A stretch of 64,000 bases of DNA from Parahoeflea alexandrii (lineage in GTDB: Bacteria > Pseudomonadota > Alphaproteobacteria > Rhizobiales > Rhizobiaceae): assembly GCF_024105735.1 (NCBI RefSeq), contig NZ_JAAAML010000001.1, positions 860,895 through 924,894 of the forward strand, in the 5' to 3' direction. Shown one piece after another: positions 48,562 through 57,451 of this stretch. The position numbers and the translations under genes were made by a program. The notes beneath the pieces are model-generated. The model was given only the letters and a program-made list of their open reading frames with translations. It was not told the DNA's origin and ran no database searches. Position 1 is the first letter of the stretch. Every line of letters starts with the position of its first letter.

Positions 48562-49503
48562 ATGGCTGATTTTGATCCACCTTTTGCGAGCGTGGGCGGT
48601 GTGAACCGTTCGCCGACAACCGATGAGCAGAGCGGCGGCTTTTCCTGCGGATCGGCTGACCTGACCCTGTTCAACCGCCTGCTTGGCCGCATTGAGGCCG
48701 AATTGAAGGCTGTCCAGGACGAAGGCGGCATTACTGGATCCGAAGGCGACGACACAACTGTGTTGCAGGCCATCCAGGCAATGATCCTGGCTGCAACGGG
48801 TGGCGGCGACGTTTCCAATTATGTGCTGTTCACGCAGGCCCAAGCGCGTCTCCCGATCTTCCCGGAAGCGCAGACCAGTGACGGCAAGATCACCGTCACG
48901 GCGCCATCAACCGGCACCGTTCGCGTTCCTTCCGGCGTCACTGTCCTGCACCGCGGTATTCGCACGATCACGACAGCCGAAACCGATCTCACGACCACAG
49001 CAAGCAAAACCTATCATTTGCGTTGCGCAATCGCCGCCGGCACGTTGACGTTCTCGCTCGAAGACCTTGCAGACACCGGCTACAACCCGACCGTGGCGGC
49101 CGAGACCAATTCGGCGTTCGACAGCACCTATGACGACATGCTGGTTGCACGGGTCGTTACCAATTCTTCGAACGTCGCGACGATCACCAACCTGGTGAAC
49201 AAGGACCGGCTTTTCGCAACCGAGATTGTGTCGGGAGCGCCATCAACCGGCCCGAGCGGATCATTCACTCTTTCGCTCACGAAGACCATCGATTGGGCTC
49301 GCGCTCCAAAAATTCGAGCAATACACGGCAACGTGGCCTCGAACAGCCCGAACCCGGCCGGAAGTGTGGACGGCTATGCGGCCTACCTCTCCAGCTCGAC
49401 GGTCACGCGCTATTCGGCTGCAGGAACTGTGATCACCGACTGGGTCACCGGCAACACCAACTCGTCAATGGTCGGCTATATCTCTTTTGATCTGGGGGCG
49501 TGA
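48562..49503 (+). CDS. Tail fibre/structural protein 1
   Basis: The 313-aa protein has a helical N-terminus and a Thr/Ser/Asn-rich beta region (TVRVPSGVTVLHRGIRTITT). No enzymatic motif seen. It lies directly after the baseplate genes, so it is likely part of the receptor-binding apparatus. Confidence 0.7.
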   Translation: MADFDPPFASVGGVNRSPTTDEQSGGFSCGSADLTLFNRLLGRIEAELKAVQDEGGITGSEGDDTTVLQAIQAMILAATGGGDVSNYVLFTQAQARLPIFPEAQTSDGKITVTAPSTGTVRVPSGVTVLHRGIRTITTAETDLTTTASKTYHLRCAIAAGTLTFSLEDLADTGYNPTVAAETNSAFDSTYDDMLVARVVTNSSNVATITNLVNKDRLFATEIVSGAPSTGPSGSFTLSLTKTIDWARAPKIRAIHGNVASNSPNPAGSVDGYAAYLSSSTVTRYSAAGTVITDWVTGNTNSSMVGYISFDLGA

Positions 49504-49506
49504 TCT

Positions 49507-50586
49507 ATGGGCATTGAAATCAAGGACCTGCCTGCTGTTGTTGCGGCTGAAGCTGCCGACGTCATTGCGGCGCAGCGATCGGGGTCAGCCAAGCGCCTCA
49601 CCCTTGAGCAGGTTTCCGACCTGGTCATTGCCAGGTTGACCGCCTCGTCTCCGGAACTGCTCGACACATGGCTTGAGCTCGTGGCGCAGATCGAGGACAA
49701 TGAAGACGCGCTGGCGGCGCTGGTTGCGGTTGTGGCGGGAAAGGCGTCGCTGACAGGCACAGAAACCCTGACGAACAAGACGTTGACCGCGCCGGTGTTG
49801 AACACGCCGACCGTCAATGCGCCGCTGGGGGAGTTCTTGCGCGGTCATCTGTCAGGCTTGCGACTGGCGAACAATTCCGGCGATGCGACGAACGACATCG
49901 ACATCGCGGCGGGCTCCGCGGCGAGCGATGGCGCGACGCCGGTGCTGATGACGCTCGCAGCCGGTCTCACGAAGCGGATGGATGCCGCGTGGGCGGTGGG
50001 CACCAACAACGGCGGCTGGCTGGACGGCACCTCGATGCCCGACGGGACGGGCCATGCCTTCCTGATTCAGCGGTCCGACACCGGCGTGGTCGATATCGGT
50101 GTGTCCGCCTCGCTGACGCCGACGCTGCCGACAAGCTATGACCGAAAGCGGCGTATAGGTTCGATCATCAGGCTCTCAGGCGCAATCCGGCCTTTCTTGC
50201 AGGATGGAGATAATTTCTGGCTGGCAGCGCCTGTCCGCGATGTCGCATCGACAAACCCAGGAACCTCCGCGGTTACATACCCGCTTTCGGTTCCGGTAGG
50301 TGTCAACGTGATTGCGGCCGTCAACGCTGGAGGAACAAACGGATCAAGCAACTGGTACGGGATTGTTTCATCTCTCGATGTTGCTGATGCGGTGCCCACG
50401 AGTACGAGCTACAATTGCTCTTCTTACAACAACACAAACTCGGCCAACAACCTCCACCTTAATCAGGTGGAGGTGCGGACAAACACGTCCGGTCAGGTGC
50501 GCGGGAGGATATCTGCCTCCGGTGCAAGTGACCAATTCCAGATCAACACACTCGGCTGGCGCGATAGCCGTGGACGAGAGGCTTAA
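49507..50586 (+). CDS. Tail fibre protein 2
   Basis: The 359-aa protein has IEIKDLPAVVAAEAADVIAA, then the fibre motif GTETLTNKTLTAPVLNTPTV (seen in many fibres), a beta-rich middle and a C-terminal receptor-like domain ending WRDSRGREA. Probably trimeric; receptor unknown. Confidence 0.78.
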   Translation: MGIEIKDLPAVVAAEAADVIAAQRSGSAKRLTLEQVSDLVIARLTASSPELLDTWLELVAQIEDNEDALAALVAVVAGKASLTGTETLTNKTLTAPVLNTPTVNAPLGEFLRGHLSGLRLANNSGDATNDIDIAAGSAASDGATPVLMTLAAGLTKRMDAAWAVGTNNGGWLDGTSMPDGTGHAFLIQRSDTGVVDIGVSASLTPTLPTSYDRKRRIGSIIRLSGAIRPFLQDGDNFWLAAPVRDVASTNPGTSAVTYPLSVPVGVNVIAAVNAGGTNGSSNWYGIVSSLDVADAVPTSTSYNCSSYNNTNSANNLHLNQVEVRTNTSGQVRGRISASGASDQFQINTLGWRDSRGREA

Positions 50587-50589
50587 CCG

Positions 50590-51108
50590 ATGCAGTATTG
50601 GAATTTACGCCACAATTGGGCAAGCGATATCTTTAGGGCAGGTTCGCGCCTTATCGATCTCGTCGCGGACATCGAACTAACCGAGACGTCGCGAGTCGTG
50701 ATGGACGGTTATGTGAACCTGAAGCACAAAGATATTGCGCCCGGAGCAATCGGGATGTCGGCTTTTATCGGCTACAGGACCGCAGCTAATCTCGCTGCGC
50801 TTGGCTCGCGGCCTACCGGGGCGAGATCCACCCCACTTTGGAATGATTCGACGGCCCCACTTACGTGGATACCGGGTGCCAAGGATGGAGGGAACATTCG
50901 GGATGCTACCCACCATTACGGGACGCTGCTCCTCAAGGCTGTCATTAATCTGCCGGCTGGGGCCTATCGCATTGAGCCGTGGCTTTTCGCACACACTGAT
51001 TCACCGGGCTACACCAACCGGGACGATCTGATCTGTGTCAACACAGACGCTGGGCAGTCCAGCAATCAGACGTACGGTTTTTTCAGCGGGCTGGTGTTCC
51101 CGCTTTAG
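50590..51108 (+). CDS. Putative fibre-tip or fibre-associated protein
   Basis: The 172-aa protein (MQYWNLRHNWASDIFRAGSR...YGFFSGLVFPL) is beta-rich with many Tyr/Trp, 3 bp after the fibre gene. It may be a tip or chaperone. No family recognised. Confidence 0.6.
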   Translation: MQYWNLRHNWASDIFRAGSRLIDLVADIELTETSRVVMDGYVNLKHKDIAPGAIGMSAFIGYRTAANLAALGSRPTGARSTPLWNDSTAPLTWIPGAKDGGNIRDATHHYGTLLLKAVINLPAGAYRIEPWLFAHTDSPGYTNRDDLICVNTDAGQSSNQTYGFFSGLVFPL

Positions 51109-51260
51109 CGGCAATCGGGAAGCGAAGTCTCGAAGCCAGCCGAACGCTTGAACACGCAATCGCCGTAACCGGCCGCGTTCAAATACGCTGACCCTGCCAG
51201 CACCAAAAAGGCGGCGAATGCGATTAGTGGCAATCCCTGCCAACGGCTCAATTTATCCAT
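51105..51260 (-). CDS. 51-aa single-pass membrane protein (tentative)
   Basis: Reads MDKLSRWQGLPLIAFAAFLV then LAGSAYLNAAGYGDC, with one membrane segment (about 9-28) and two Cys in the exported part (CVFKR, PDCR). Its stop overlaps the fibre gene's stop by 4 bp. The composition is protein-like, but no strong ribosome site is visible. Could be another opposite-strand cargo gene. Confidence 0.45.
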   Translation of the reverse strand: MDKLSRWQGLPLIAFAAFLVLAGSAYLNAAGYGDCVFKRSAGFETSLPDCR

Positions 51261-51360
51261 GCAGCTGCATATCACGGCGCGGCGACCTCAATCAACTGAC
51301 TTTTCGCGCTCGGGCCTTCACGGTTTCCGGGCGATTTGTAATGCCCAAAAGGAAACCGAC

Positions 51361-52065
51361 ATGAATTTCGAAACCTGGACCCAGTCCCGGCTGCTGGCGC
51401 ATGGCCACAATCCGGGTCCGATTGGCGGCGCGTTCGGCGTTCGCAGCCGCGAGGCGCTGAAGGCGTTTCAGCGGGCGAATGGCCTTCCTGTTTCCGGCTT
51501 GGCAGACACCGCTACCGTCGCGGCGCTCCGGACAAACCCGGAGCACGAAACCAAGCCGGTCAGCAAAGCACCGGCCGAACTCATGCCGCCGTGGATGGCG
51601 GAGATGTACCGCAAGAAGGGGCTGCATGAGGTGCGCGACAACGCAGCACTGTCTGCATGGCTGCGTATCGGCAAGTTCCTTGGTAATCCGTCCCGGCTGC
51701 CTTGGTGCGGTGACGCGATCGAGAGCGCGATCGTCAAGACGCTGCCCGACGAGCCGGTGCCGGACAATCCGTTCTGGGCGCAGGGATGGGCGAAGTTCGG
51801 GATCAAGGCCGGCCCTTCCGATATCGGCGCCATCGGTGTTATCCGGTGGTCTTCGAAGGCCGGTCATGTCGGCATCGTCGCGGAATACGACTCCCGCCGT
51901 CGCCGGGTGAAGCTCCTGGGCGGCAACCAGTCGAATGCGATCACGCTCTCGTGGTTCGACCTCAATGACTTCATCGCCTTCCGATGGCCTCGTACCTACC
52001 CGATGAAAGCCTATCCGGCCCTGGTCGAATCCGGTGCCAGCGGCAGCAAGGGCGGGACACGGTGA
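51361..52065 (+). CDS. Endolysin: peptidoglycan-binding plus CHAP/NlpC-like domain
   Basis: The 234-aa protein has an N-terminal PG_binding_1 domain (GGAFGVRSREALKAFQRANG then LPVSGLADTATVAAL, residues 20-57) and a C-terminal amidase-like domain with PWCGDAI (Cys nucleophile) and GHVGIVAEYD (His), as in the TIGR02594 family. No signal peptide, so a holin is needed. AAAGGAAA precedes the ATG at 51361. Confidence 0.88.
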   Translation: MNFETWTQSRLLAHGHNPGPIGGAFGVRSREALKAFQRANGLPVSGLADTATVAALRTNPEHETKPVSKAPAELMPPWMAEMYRKKGLHEVRDNAALSAWLRIGKFLGNPSRLPWCGDAIESAIVKTLPDEPVPDNPFWAQGWAKFGIKAGPSDIGAIGVIRWSSKAGHVGIVAEYDSRRRRVKLLGGNQSNAITLSWFDLNDFIAFRWPRTYPMKAYPALVESGASGSKGGTR

Positions 52066-52313
52066 TGAAGCGGCCTCCTTGGAAGCAGCGCCGTCGCATC
52101 GTCCACGCCACGCTCCTGTTCTGCGCCGGCATGGTGGCGTGGCTTATCTGGAGGGGCGAGGACACAAACCTCGCCTCGGCCGTCGCCAATGCCTGCTTCT
52201 TCCTCGCAGGCTCGGTCATCGGCGCCTACGTGTTCGGCGCGGCGTGGGACGACAAGAATGTCATGCAGAGCATGGGCGCTGATGCCTATCAGGATCAGGA
52301 GCCACCGTTGTGA
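52065..52313 (+). CDS. Two-pass membrane protein, holin-like
   Basis: The 82-aa protein has two hydrophobic segments (about 12-29 and 38-60), a basic N-terminus (KRPPWKQRRR) and a charged C-terminal tail, typical of class II holins. It overlaps the endolysin stop by one base (TGATG). Confidence 0.7.
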   Translation: MKRPPWKQRRRIVHATLLFCAGMVAWLIWRGEDTNLASAVANACFFLAGSVIGAYVFGAAWDDKNVMQSMGADAYQDQEPPL

Positions 52314-52723
52314 TCGCGGTCATCATGAAGGCGGTGTGGCGCATCCTCGGCTTCACCATCCCCCTGCCGATCGGCGTGATCCTCGCCGCCCTCGCATGGC
52401 TGCACTTCGACAAGGCCAGCACCATCCGCCAAGCCGTCAACGAGCGGGTCACAGAGATGGTGGCCGGCGCAGAGATAGCTGCACTCGAGGCGAAGCTCGA
52501 GGCAGAGCAGAAGATCGCCGCGGCCCGTGGCGCGGCTGCCGCTGAAGCAAACCGGCGACTGGTGGTGGAGGTGAACGCCCGCACCAACCTCGCGAACCGC
52601 CTAGCCGCCATCCAGACAGAAAACGAGATCCTAAATGACGACCTGGCAGATCTTCTTTCGCGCCCTGTTGCTGGGGATTGTGCTGTTGATCCTGATCTTC
52701 TTAACCGGCTGCGCGGACGGTAG
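52310..52723 (+). CDS. Inner-membrane spanin (Rz-like)
   Basis: The 137-aa protein begins with GTG, has a membrane segment at about 13-30, and a long coiled coil (EIAALEAKLEAEQKIAAARG and beyond). Its last 89 bp overlap the lipoprotein gene in another frame, exactly as in Rz/Rz1 pairs. Confidence 0.82.
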   Translation: MIAVIMKAVWRILGFTIPLPIGVILAALAWLHFDKASTIRQAVNERVTEMVAGAEIAALEAKLEAEQKIAAARGAAAAEANRRLVVEVNARTNLANRLAAIQTENEILNDDLADLLSRPVAGDCAVDPDLLNRLRGR

Positions 52724-52985
52724 ATTCGTCGCGGCCGAACGGGAACGAGCAAGTGCCGAGCAGGTCGAAGACGCGCTATCTGTCGCGGAAGAGGCTCAGC
52801 GGATCGGGCGGGCCATCCCGGAGTATCCCGACGCCTGCCGACGAACTCACCGATCAGGCGTCAAAGATGGCGACCGGCTCGACGCCGCGCTCGTCAAAAC
52901 AGACCGGGCCTTGTCCCGGGCGAACGGACAGATCCGGGAGTGCGCCGGATGGTATGACGACGTCAGGAAGGGCTTCGCACAATGA
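52635..52985 (+). CDS. Outer-membrane spanin lipoprotein (Rz1-like)
   Basis: The 116-aa protein has a lipoprotein signal with lipobox LTGC at about 23-26, then a helical tail. It overlaps the Rz-like gene in a different frame. Rz and Rz1 fuse the two membranes at lysis. Longer than lambda Rz1. Confidence 0.8.
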   Translation: MTTWQIFFRALLLGIVLLILIFLTGCADGRFVAAERERASAEQVEDALSVAEEAQRIGRAIPEYPDACRRTHRSGVKDGDRLDAALVKTDRALSRANGQIRECAGWYDDVRKGFAQ

Positions 52986-53287
52986 TTGAAAAACACGACC
53001 TGGCTTTCTGGATCGCCGTGGGAGGGGCTGTTGTTGTGAAGTTGCTGACATCACCATACGCAGGCATCAAGCGTGCAGTTGCGACGGTGTTTGCTGCCGT
53101 CTTTTCAGCCTATCTCTTCACCCAGCCGGCGATTGCCTGGCTGGGGCTCGACCCGGATCAATACACAACAACAATGGCGGCCGTCATCGCTTTGACGGGT
53201 GAGGGAGCTATGCGCTTCATCATCAACATCTCAAACGATCCGACAAAAGCGCTCGAGATCCTGAAGATGTGGAGGGGCGGCAAATGA
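52982..53287 (+). CDS. Holin or holin-like membrane protein
   Basis: The 101-aa protein has three hydrophobic segments (about 8-24, 31-52, 63-80) and a charged tail (KALEILKMWRGGK), matching class I holins. With the other two-pass protein this gives two holin candidates; which forms the lethal hole is unclear. Confidence 0.72.
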   Translation: MIEKHDLAFWIAVGGAVVVKLLTSPYAGIKRAVATVFAAVFSAYLFTQPAIAWLGLDPDQYTTTMAAVIALTGEGAMRFIINISNDPTKALEILKMWRGGK

Positions 53288-53721
53288 TTGCTCAGCGGAT
53301 GCAGATCTCAGACCGTCATTGGTGGATGTGGATTGCGGGCTTCTGGGCGCTGATCCTGTTCGCCGCCTCTGGCCCTACGATCGAGCGGACTCTGCTTCCG
53401 GTCGTGAGCAAGTTCGAGATCATCCAGATAGAACCAGACGGCATCGGATCCCGCGTTTTCGCCCGGTTCGAGAAGTGGCGATCCTGCGAGTATCTGGGCA
53501 TCAATTGGAACCGCATCCGCCCGGACGGAACGACGCAGCGCGTCTTCCTCAACCTCAAGCCAGTGGGTGACATGAGCGGGTCAACCCGGCCAAGGGGCAA
53601 GCACATTGCTGGACCCTGGTATGTGGGCATGTCACCCGACCAGATCAGGCACCATTCCGAAGCAACCATCACTTACCGTTGTCACCCACTGTGGATCACA
53701 GAAATCAAGGTTTGGCCTTAA
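53284..53721 (+). CDS. Membrane-anchored hypothetical phage protein
   Basis: The 145-aa protein has one N-terminal membrane segment (WWMWIAGFWALILFAASGP) and a C-terminal domain with paired Cys (SCEYLG...YRCHPLW). Similar proteins follow holins in alphaproteobacterial phages. Overlaps the holin by 4 bp. Function unknown. Confidence 0.65.
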   Translation: MIAQRMQISDRHWWMWIAGFWALILFAASGPTIERTLLPVVSKFEIIQIEPDGIGSRVFARFEKWRSCEYLGINWNRIRPDGTTQRVFLNLKPVGDMSGSTRPRGKHIAGPWYVGMSPDQIRHHSEATITYRCHPLWITEIKVWP

Positions 53722-53773
53722 AGCATCCGCTGCCGGGGCGGCTATCCCGGCTCAACAAGAAGGAAGAAGACCA

Positions 53774-54007
53774 ATGTCAAAGGTACGCGCAAAGTTTTTC
53801 GTCAAGCAGATCATCAACCACCACAATGGTAATCCTGAAGCGGATCAGGCCGGCGAGGTGGTGCTTGGCCCGGTCTACGACGACGCCAACAAGGATTGGT
53901 CGAAGTGGACGCCGCAGGGCGAGATCAAGATGATGATCACAAATCCTGCCGCGCTCGATGCATTTGAGCTGGGTGGGCAGTATTTCGTGGACTTCACACC
54001 AGCTTGA
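53774..54007 (+). CDS. Conserved small phage protein, unknown
   Basis: The 77-aa protein (MSKVRAKFFVKQI...GEVVLGPVYDDANKDWSKWT...GQYFVDFTPA) is of a type common in phages of this group, ending in the (Y/F)xVDFTPA motif. AAGGAAG precedes the ATG. A terminator follows. Confidence 0.75.
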   Translation: MSKVRAKFFVKQIINHHNGNPEADQAGEVVLGPVYDDANKDWSKWTPQGEIKMMITNPAALDAFELGGQYFVDFTPA

Positions 54008-54105
54008 CGTCCCAGAGATCCAGCATTCCCGCTGGATAACCCGCCATCGGCAAGCGACCGTAGCCCGCCGGTGGTTTCACTACTCGAAACTCAACCCGCT
54101 CAGAG

Positions 54106-54139
54106 AGCCCCGTGGTCCCGCCGGATCACGGGGCTTTTT
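54106..54139 (+). terminator. Rho-independent terminator of the late operon
   Basis: AGCCCCGTG (54106-54114) pairs with CACGGGGCT (54127-54135) around a 12-nt loop and ends in TTTTT. It closes the long late transcript. Confidence 0.85.
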
Positions 54140-54169
54140 CGCGTTCCAGAATGGTGCTATCCGTCCGGC

Positions 54170-54418
54170 ATGAGCGATGAGGTCAGCCTCGAGACATTCG
54201 GCGATCTGCTGCGCTACGGCTATAGGCTGACCGGACACTGCCGCCCGTGCGGTCGGCACGATGATATTGATCTGATTAAGTTGCCGGTCGATCGGAACTA
54301 TGTCTGTGCAAGATTCAAATGCCGAGTGTGCGGCGGATCGGTGGGGATCACGGTAAGCCGAGTGCTTGCCGGCAATGATCGATCGCTTGATGCGCTCGAC
54401 CGGTGGCGAAGGGGTTAA
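54170..54418 (+). CDS. Zinc-ribbon-like small protein at the prophage end
   Basis: The 82-aa protein has HCRPCGRH...KCRVCGG, two CxxC pairs for one zinc. It lies beyond the late terminator, so it needs its own promoter. The ribosome site is weak. No further family known. Confidence 0.6.
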   Translation: MSDEVSLETFGDLLRYGYRLTGHCRPCGRHDDIDLIKLPVDRNYVCARFKCRVCGGSVGITVSRVLAGNDRSLDALDRWRRG

Positions 54419-54431
54419 TAGTCCGGGCCGG

Positions 54432-54635
54432 CTATTCGCCGGGTGGGCAAGTCACAAACCCGCAGTTACCTTCCGGGACGTTCATTGGTGTTCCGAAATA
54501 GGTGAAGGCCAGAGCCGTGGCACCAATCACCAGGGCAATGTTCAGTGTCGTCAATATCATCAAACGTCGAGTCATGTTCGCCTTATAAGCCTTTGGGTCT
54601 AACTGCATCAAGTCATGTTTCTTCACCGGATTCAT
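54432..54635 (-). CDS. 67-aa single-pass membrane protein at the prophage end
   Basis: The protein has one membrane segment (about 25-46, LMILTTLNIALVIGATALAF) and an exported tail with two Cys (GNCGFVTCPPGE). It is opposite to the late operon and next to attR, a typical place for lysogen-expressed cargo. In-frame starts at residues 10 and 21 are possible. Confidence 0.6.
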   Translation of the reverse strand: MNPVKKHDLMQLDPKAYKANMTRRLMILTTLNIALVIGATALAFTYFGTPMNVPEGNCGFVTCPPGE

Positions 54636-54753
54636 AGGCCTAGTTTTTTTTACACTTGGCTTTTGTCGCTACTGATTTCAAAGAGGTATTTCAGGCGGTT
54701 TTTTACAGGGTGAATTCCGGCAACGTCTTGATACTGCGCCGGTTGCGTTCCGC

Positions 54754-54803
54754 CTCTTAATCAGCGGGTCCACGGTTCGAGCCCGTGCTCACCCACCATT
54801 TTT
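54754..54803 (+). other. attR: 50-bp attachment core
   Basis: It is identical to 7000-7049. It contains only the 3' part of tRNA-Lys (anticodon loop to CCA) and cannot fold as a tRNA because the 5' half is missing. It marks the right prophage edge. Confidence 0.93.
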
Positions 54804-54852
54804 CTCAGGCCAGTGTCGTGATGTTCCGCGCCTGCGGAATGCTGTACCTGTC

Positions 54853-55023
54853 TCACTCGAAAAGCAGCAGGTGTTCCCGGGTCGGATGCGGATACACGTG
54901 GCCAGAGAAGCGGCGGTAGACCTCTGATTCCCCGACTTGTCCCACTGCATGCCCGATGTTGTTGGCACCCCAGGACCTGCCTTGATCGCCGAAGATGAAT
55001 TCGAGGATTTCTTCCGGGCAAGG
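54853..55023 (-). pseudogene. Remnant C-terminal fragment of a host gene
   Basis: Reading the minus strand gives CPEEILEFIFGDQGRSWGAN, then GHAVGQVGESEVYRRF and YPHPTREHLLLFE before a TGA. The amino-acid pattern is protein-like but has no start codon and is preceded by a stop. It may be the end of a host gene cut by an old integration. Family not recognised. Confidence 0.35.
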
Positions 55024-55424
55024 TCAAGTTTTTGAGCGATCCAATTATACTGTCGATTTTCAACCATCAATTGAATATCTATTTATGCCATATAATATAT
55101 GTTATGTTCAAAATCTTATAATTTTTATGTCTAAATCTCAACCAATGCGAGAAAAAAATCTATAGTAACGTAATAAATACGAAAATCCATCAAACAAATA
55201 TGCAACGTTAAAGTTATCAAATTTTAATTCTACAAAAAAGGAACATTTTTTACTTCATATGTACTTTCGAATATTAGTCAATCATCATATTGATGACATG
55301 TGTCAAAAAGGCCACACGGTGATTTCTGTTCCGTAAGTACTTAAGGATTCGTAATTTCATGACTCGCGTCAGCCGAATGATATGTGTAACAAGCAATCAT
55401 CGGGTGTAGGTTTTTGGGGTAAAA
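55024..55424. other. AT-rich intergenic region upstream of the secretion genes
   Basis: From about 55070 the sequence is strongly AT-rich (long runs such as TTTATGCCATATAATATATG) in contrast to the GC-rich surroundings. No gene is seen. It precedes the TolC-like gene and probably holds its promoter. A similar AT-rich block lies at 62108-62437. Confidence 0.6.
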
Positions 55425-56861
55425 ATGATAAAATCGCTTTTCTATTCGTGCTGCTTTTCAGTTGGGTTCAGTGCATTCGTGGCTTTTCCGGCCAACGCGC
55501 TGACGCTGAAGGAAGCGGTTGACGAGGCGCTGAAGTCAAATCCTGAGATTCTGTCTTCGATCCAGAACCGCGAGGCGGTCGAGTTCGAGCTCAGGCAGGC
55601 CCGTGGCCTCTACCTTCCGACCCTTGATCTTGAAGCCTCCGCAGGTGGCCGCAAGCTTGACAGCCCCGGCCGTCGCCGTCTCGGCAATGAGGACGATACC
55701 CTCAATTCCTCCGATGTCGGCCTGACCTTTACCCAGACCCTGTTTGATGGCGGCGCCCGCCGCGCCGAGGTCGAGCGCCAGGCAGCCCGCGTCGACGGCG
55801 CCTCGTTCCGTGTTGCCGAGCGTTCGGAAGCCATCGCGCTGGCCGTCACCCAGGAATACTTCGAGATCCTGCTGCAGGCCGAGATTGTCGCGATTGCGCG
55901 CAAGAACGCCAATGTGCTCTCGGGGATCGTCTCCGACATTTCCACTGGCGTTTCCGGTGGCACGCTGACATCGGCCGACCGTACGCAGGGCCGTGAGCGT
56001 CTGCTTTCGGCGCAGGCACGTCTCAAGGAAGCCGAAGAAGATCTTGCCCAGGCGCAGATCCGCTTTCTCCGCCTGGTCGGTGTGAAGCTCGGCTCGATGA
56101 AATATCCGCCGTCGGTAAGCAAGGCGCTTCCCCGCAGCTCCGCCGAAGCCGTTGATATCGCCCGGCGCCAGAGCCCGCGGATCGCGGCTGCGGGCGCCGA
56201 TGTCGATGCTGCCGACGCACTCGCCCGGGGCGCCAAGGCTGCCTATCTGCCGGTGATCTCGTTCGAGGCGAAGGCTCGCGTCGGCAATGACATCGATGGT
56301 TCGGAAGGCCGCACCTCCGACCTCGAGGCCAAGGTCGTGGCGCGCTGGAATCTGTACCGCGGCGGCCGTGATCAGGCCTCTGAGCAGGAGCGTATCCGCC
56401 GCGCCAGCCAGGCCCGGATGGACAATGTGCTGGTGCATCGTGAAGTCCAGGAATCGATCCAGTCGGCCTGGGACAAGCGCTCGAAGCGCGCCCAGCAGGC
56501 GTCGCTTCTGCGCGAGCAGGCCTCAGCGTCAGGATCGCTGGTGTCGTCCTACCGGGACCAGTTCCGGGTTGGCGAGCGTTCGCTTCTTGATGTGCTGAGT
56601 GCCCAGAACACCCGGTTCAACACCGAGGTGCTGGCCAAAACGGCTCAGTATGCCGCAGTCTATGCCGATTATCAGACGCTGGCAGCCATGGGGTCGCTTG
56701 TTCGCGCTTTCAATCTTGAGAGCGCCCCGCAGGCAGAAGCCTATGCCAGGGAAGAGTTCAAGGCTGTTTCGCATGAAACCGAACCGGTTTACCACCGGCT
56801 TCCGTCACGGCAGGTGAGCGGTGCGCCCTTCGATCTGCTTGCCCCCGTCAGGAAGAACTGA
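55425..56861 (+). CDS. TolC-family type I secretion outer membrane protein
   Basis: The 478-aa protein has a signal peptide (cleavage near ANA-LTLKEA), then two TolC repeats (LTLKEAVDEALKSNPEILSS, SSAEAVDIARRQSPRI, TQTLFDGG, RWNLYRGGRDQASEQE, VGERSLLDVLSAQN). It forms the outer-membrane channel for the exporter encoded next. It resembles LapE/AggA-type proteins. Confidence 0.9.
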   Translation: MIKSLFYSCCFSVGFSAFVAFPANALTLKEAVDEALKSNPEILSSIQNREAVEFELRQARGLYLPTLDLEASAGGRKLDSPGRRRLGNEDDTLNSSDVGLTFTQTLFDGGARRAEVERQAARVDGASFRVAERSEAIALAVTQEYFEILLQAEIVAIARKNANVLSGIVSDISTGVSGGTLTSADRTQGRERLLSAQARLKEAEEDLAQAQIRFLRLVGVKLGSMKYPPSVSKALPRSSAEAVDIARRQSPRIAAAGADVDAADALARGAKAAYLPVISFEAKARVGNDIDGSEGRTSDLEAKVVARWNLYRGGRDQASEQERIRRASQARMDNVLVHREVQESIQSAWDKRSKRAQQASLLREQASASGSLVSSYRDQFRVGERSLLDVLSAQNTRFNTEVLAKTAQYAAVYADYQTLAAMGSLVRAFNLESAPQAEAYAREEFKAVSHETEPVYHRLPSRQVSGAPFDLLAPVRKN

Positions 56862-56905
56862 TTCTTCCTGTTGAGCGGAGTGGCAAGATCGGACGGTGAG
56901 CTGCG

Positions 56906-57445
56906 ATGAACTTCAACGAGGCTTTCCGCGAAATCAGCGTTCATTTCGAGCGCAGCGGTTCCGCGACCGTTCTGTATTCGGGCATTCCCAACGATCAGCT
57001 TGAGGCGGCCGACATCGAGACCGTGCGCGAGGTCTCAAGCCGCATCGGGCTGGATGTCACCAAGATCCATCTGGCGGACCTGCTCGGCGGCAATGCCGAC
57101 CTTCCCGCGCTAGTCAGAACCGCAGACGGTTCATTCATCCCGGTTTTCGGCCTTAATGACGACGGATCTTTCGTCTGCAAGGAGGCTATCGGCGCCATCG
57201 CCTCAGAGAGTGTCGATCTTCGCGGCAGGGCTGCGGAACTCGACCCGACCGTGCTGGATTTCAAGAAGGTCTATTTCAACAACCGCGAAGAGGCCGGCGA
57301 GCTGCATGCCGGCCGGATCGAGAAACAGCACTGGCTGTCTTCGGCCGTGCGCCCCTACTGGCGCTCTTTCGTACGGGTTGCGTTCGCGGCGCTTTTCATC
57401 AACATCCTGGCGCTTGCGTCGCCCCTGTTTGTCATGAACGTTTAG
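56906..57445 (+). CDS. N-terminal part of a LapB-like ABC exporter, ends at in-frame TAG
   Basis: The 179-aa open frame gives the N-terminal, degenerate C39-like domain and the first membrane helix (FVRVAFAALFINILALASPL). It stops at TAG 57443-57445 within the conserved PLFVMNV(Y)DRVLPN motif, where relatives have Tyr. The same frame continues downstream without shift. Confidence 0.75.
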   Translation: MNFNEAFREISVHFERSGSATVLYSGIPNDQLEAADIETVREVSSRIGLDVTKIHLADLLGGNADLPALVRTADGSFIPVFGLNDDGSFVCKEAIGAIASESVDLRGRAAELDPTVLDFKKVYFNNREEAGELHAGRIEKQHWLSSAVRPYWRSFVRVAFAALFINILALASPLFVMNV

Positions 57446-57451
57446 GACCGG

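Noticed and set aside
54754..54803. Second tRNA-Lys gene
   Set aside because: Only the 3' half is present, with no acceptor 5' strand or D-arm. It is attR.
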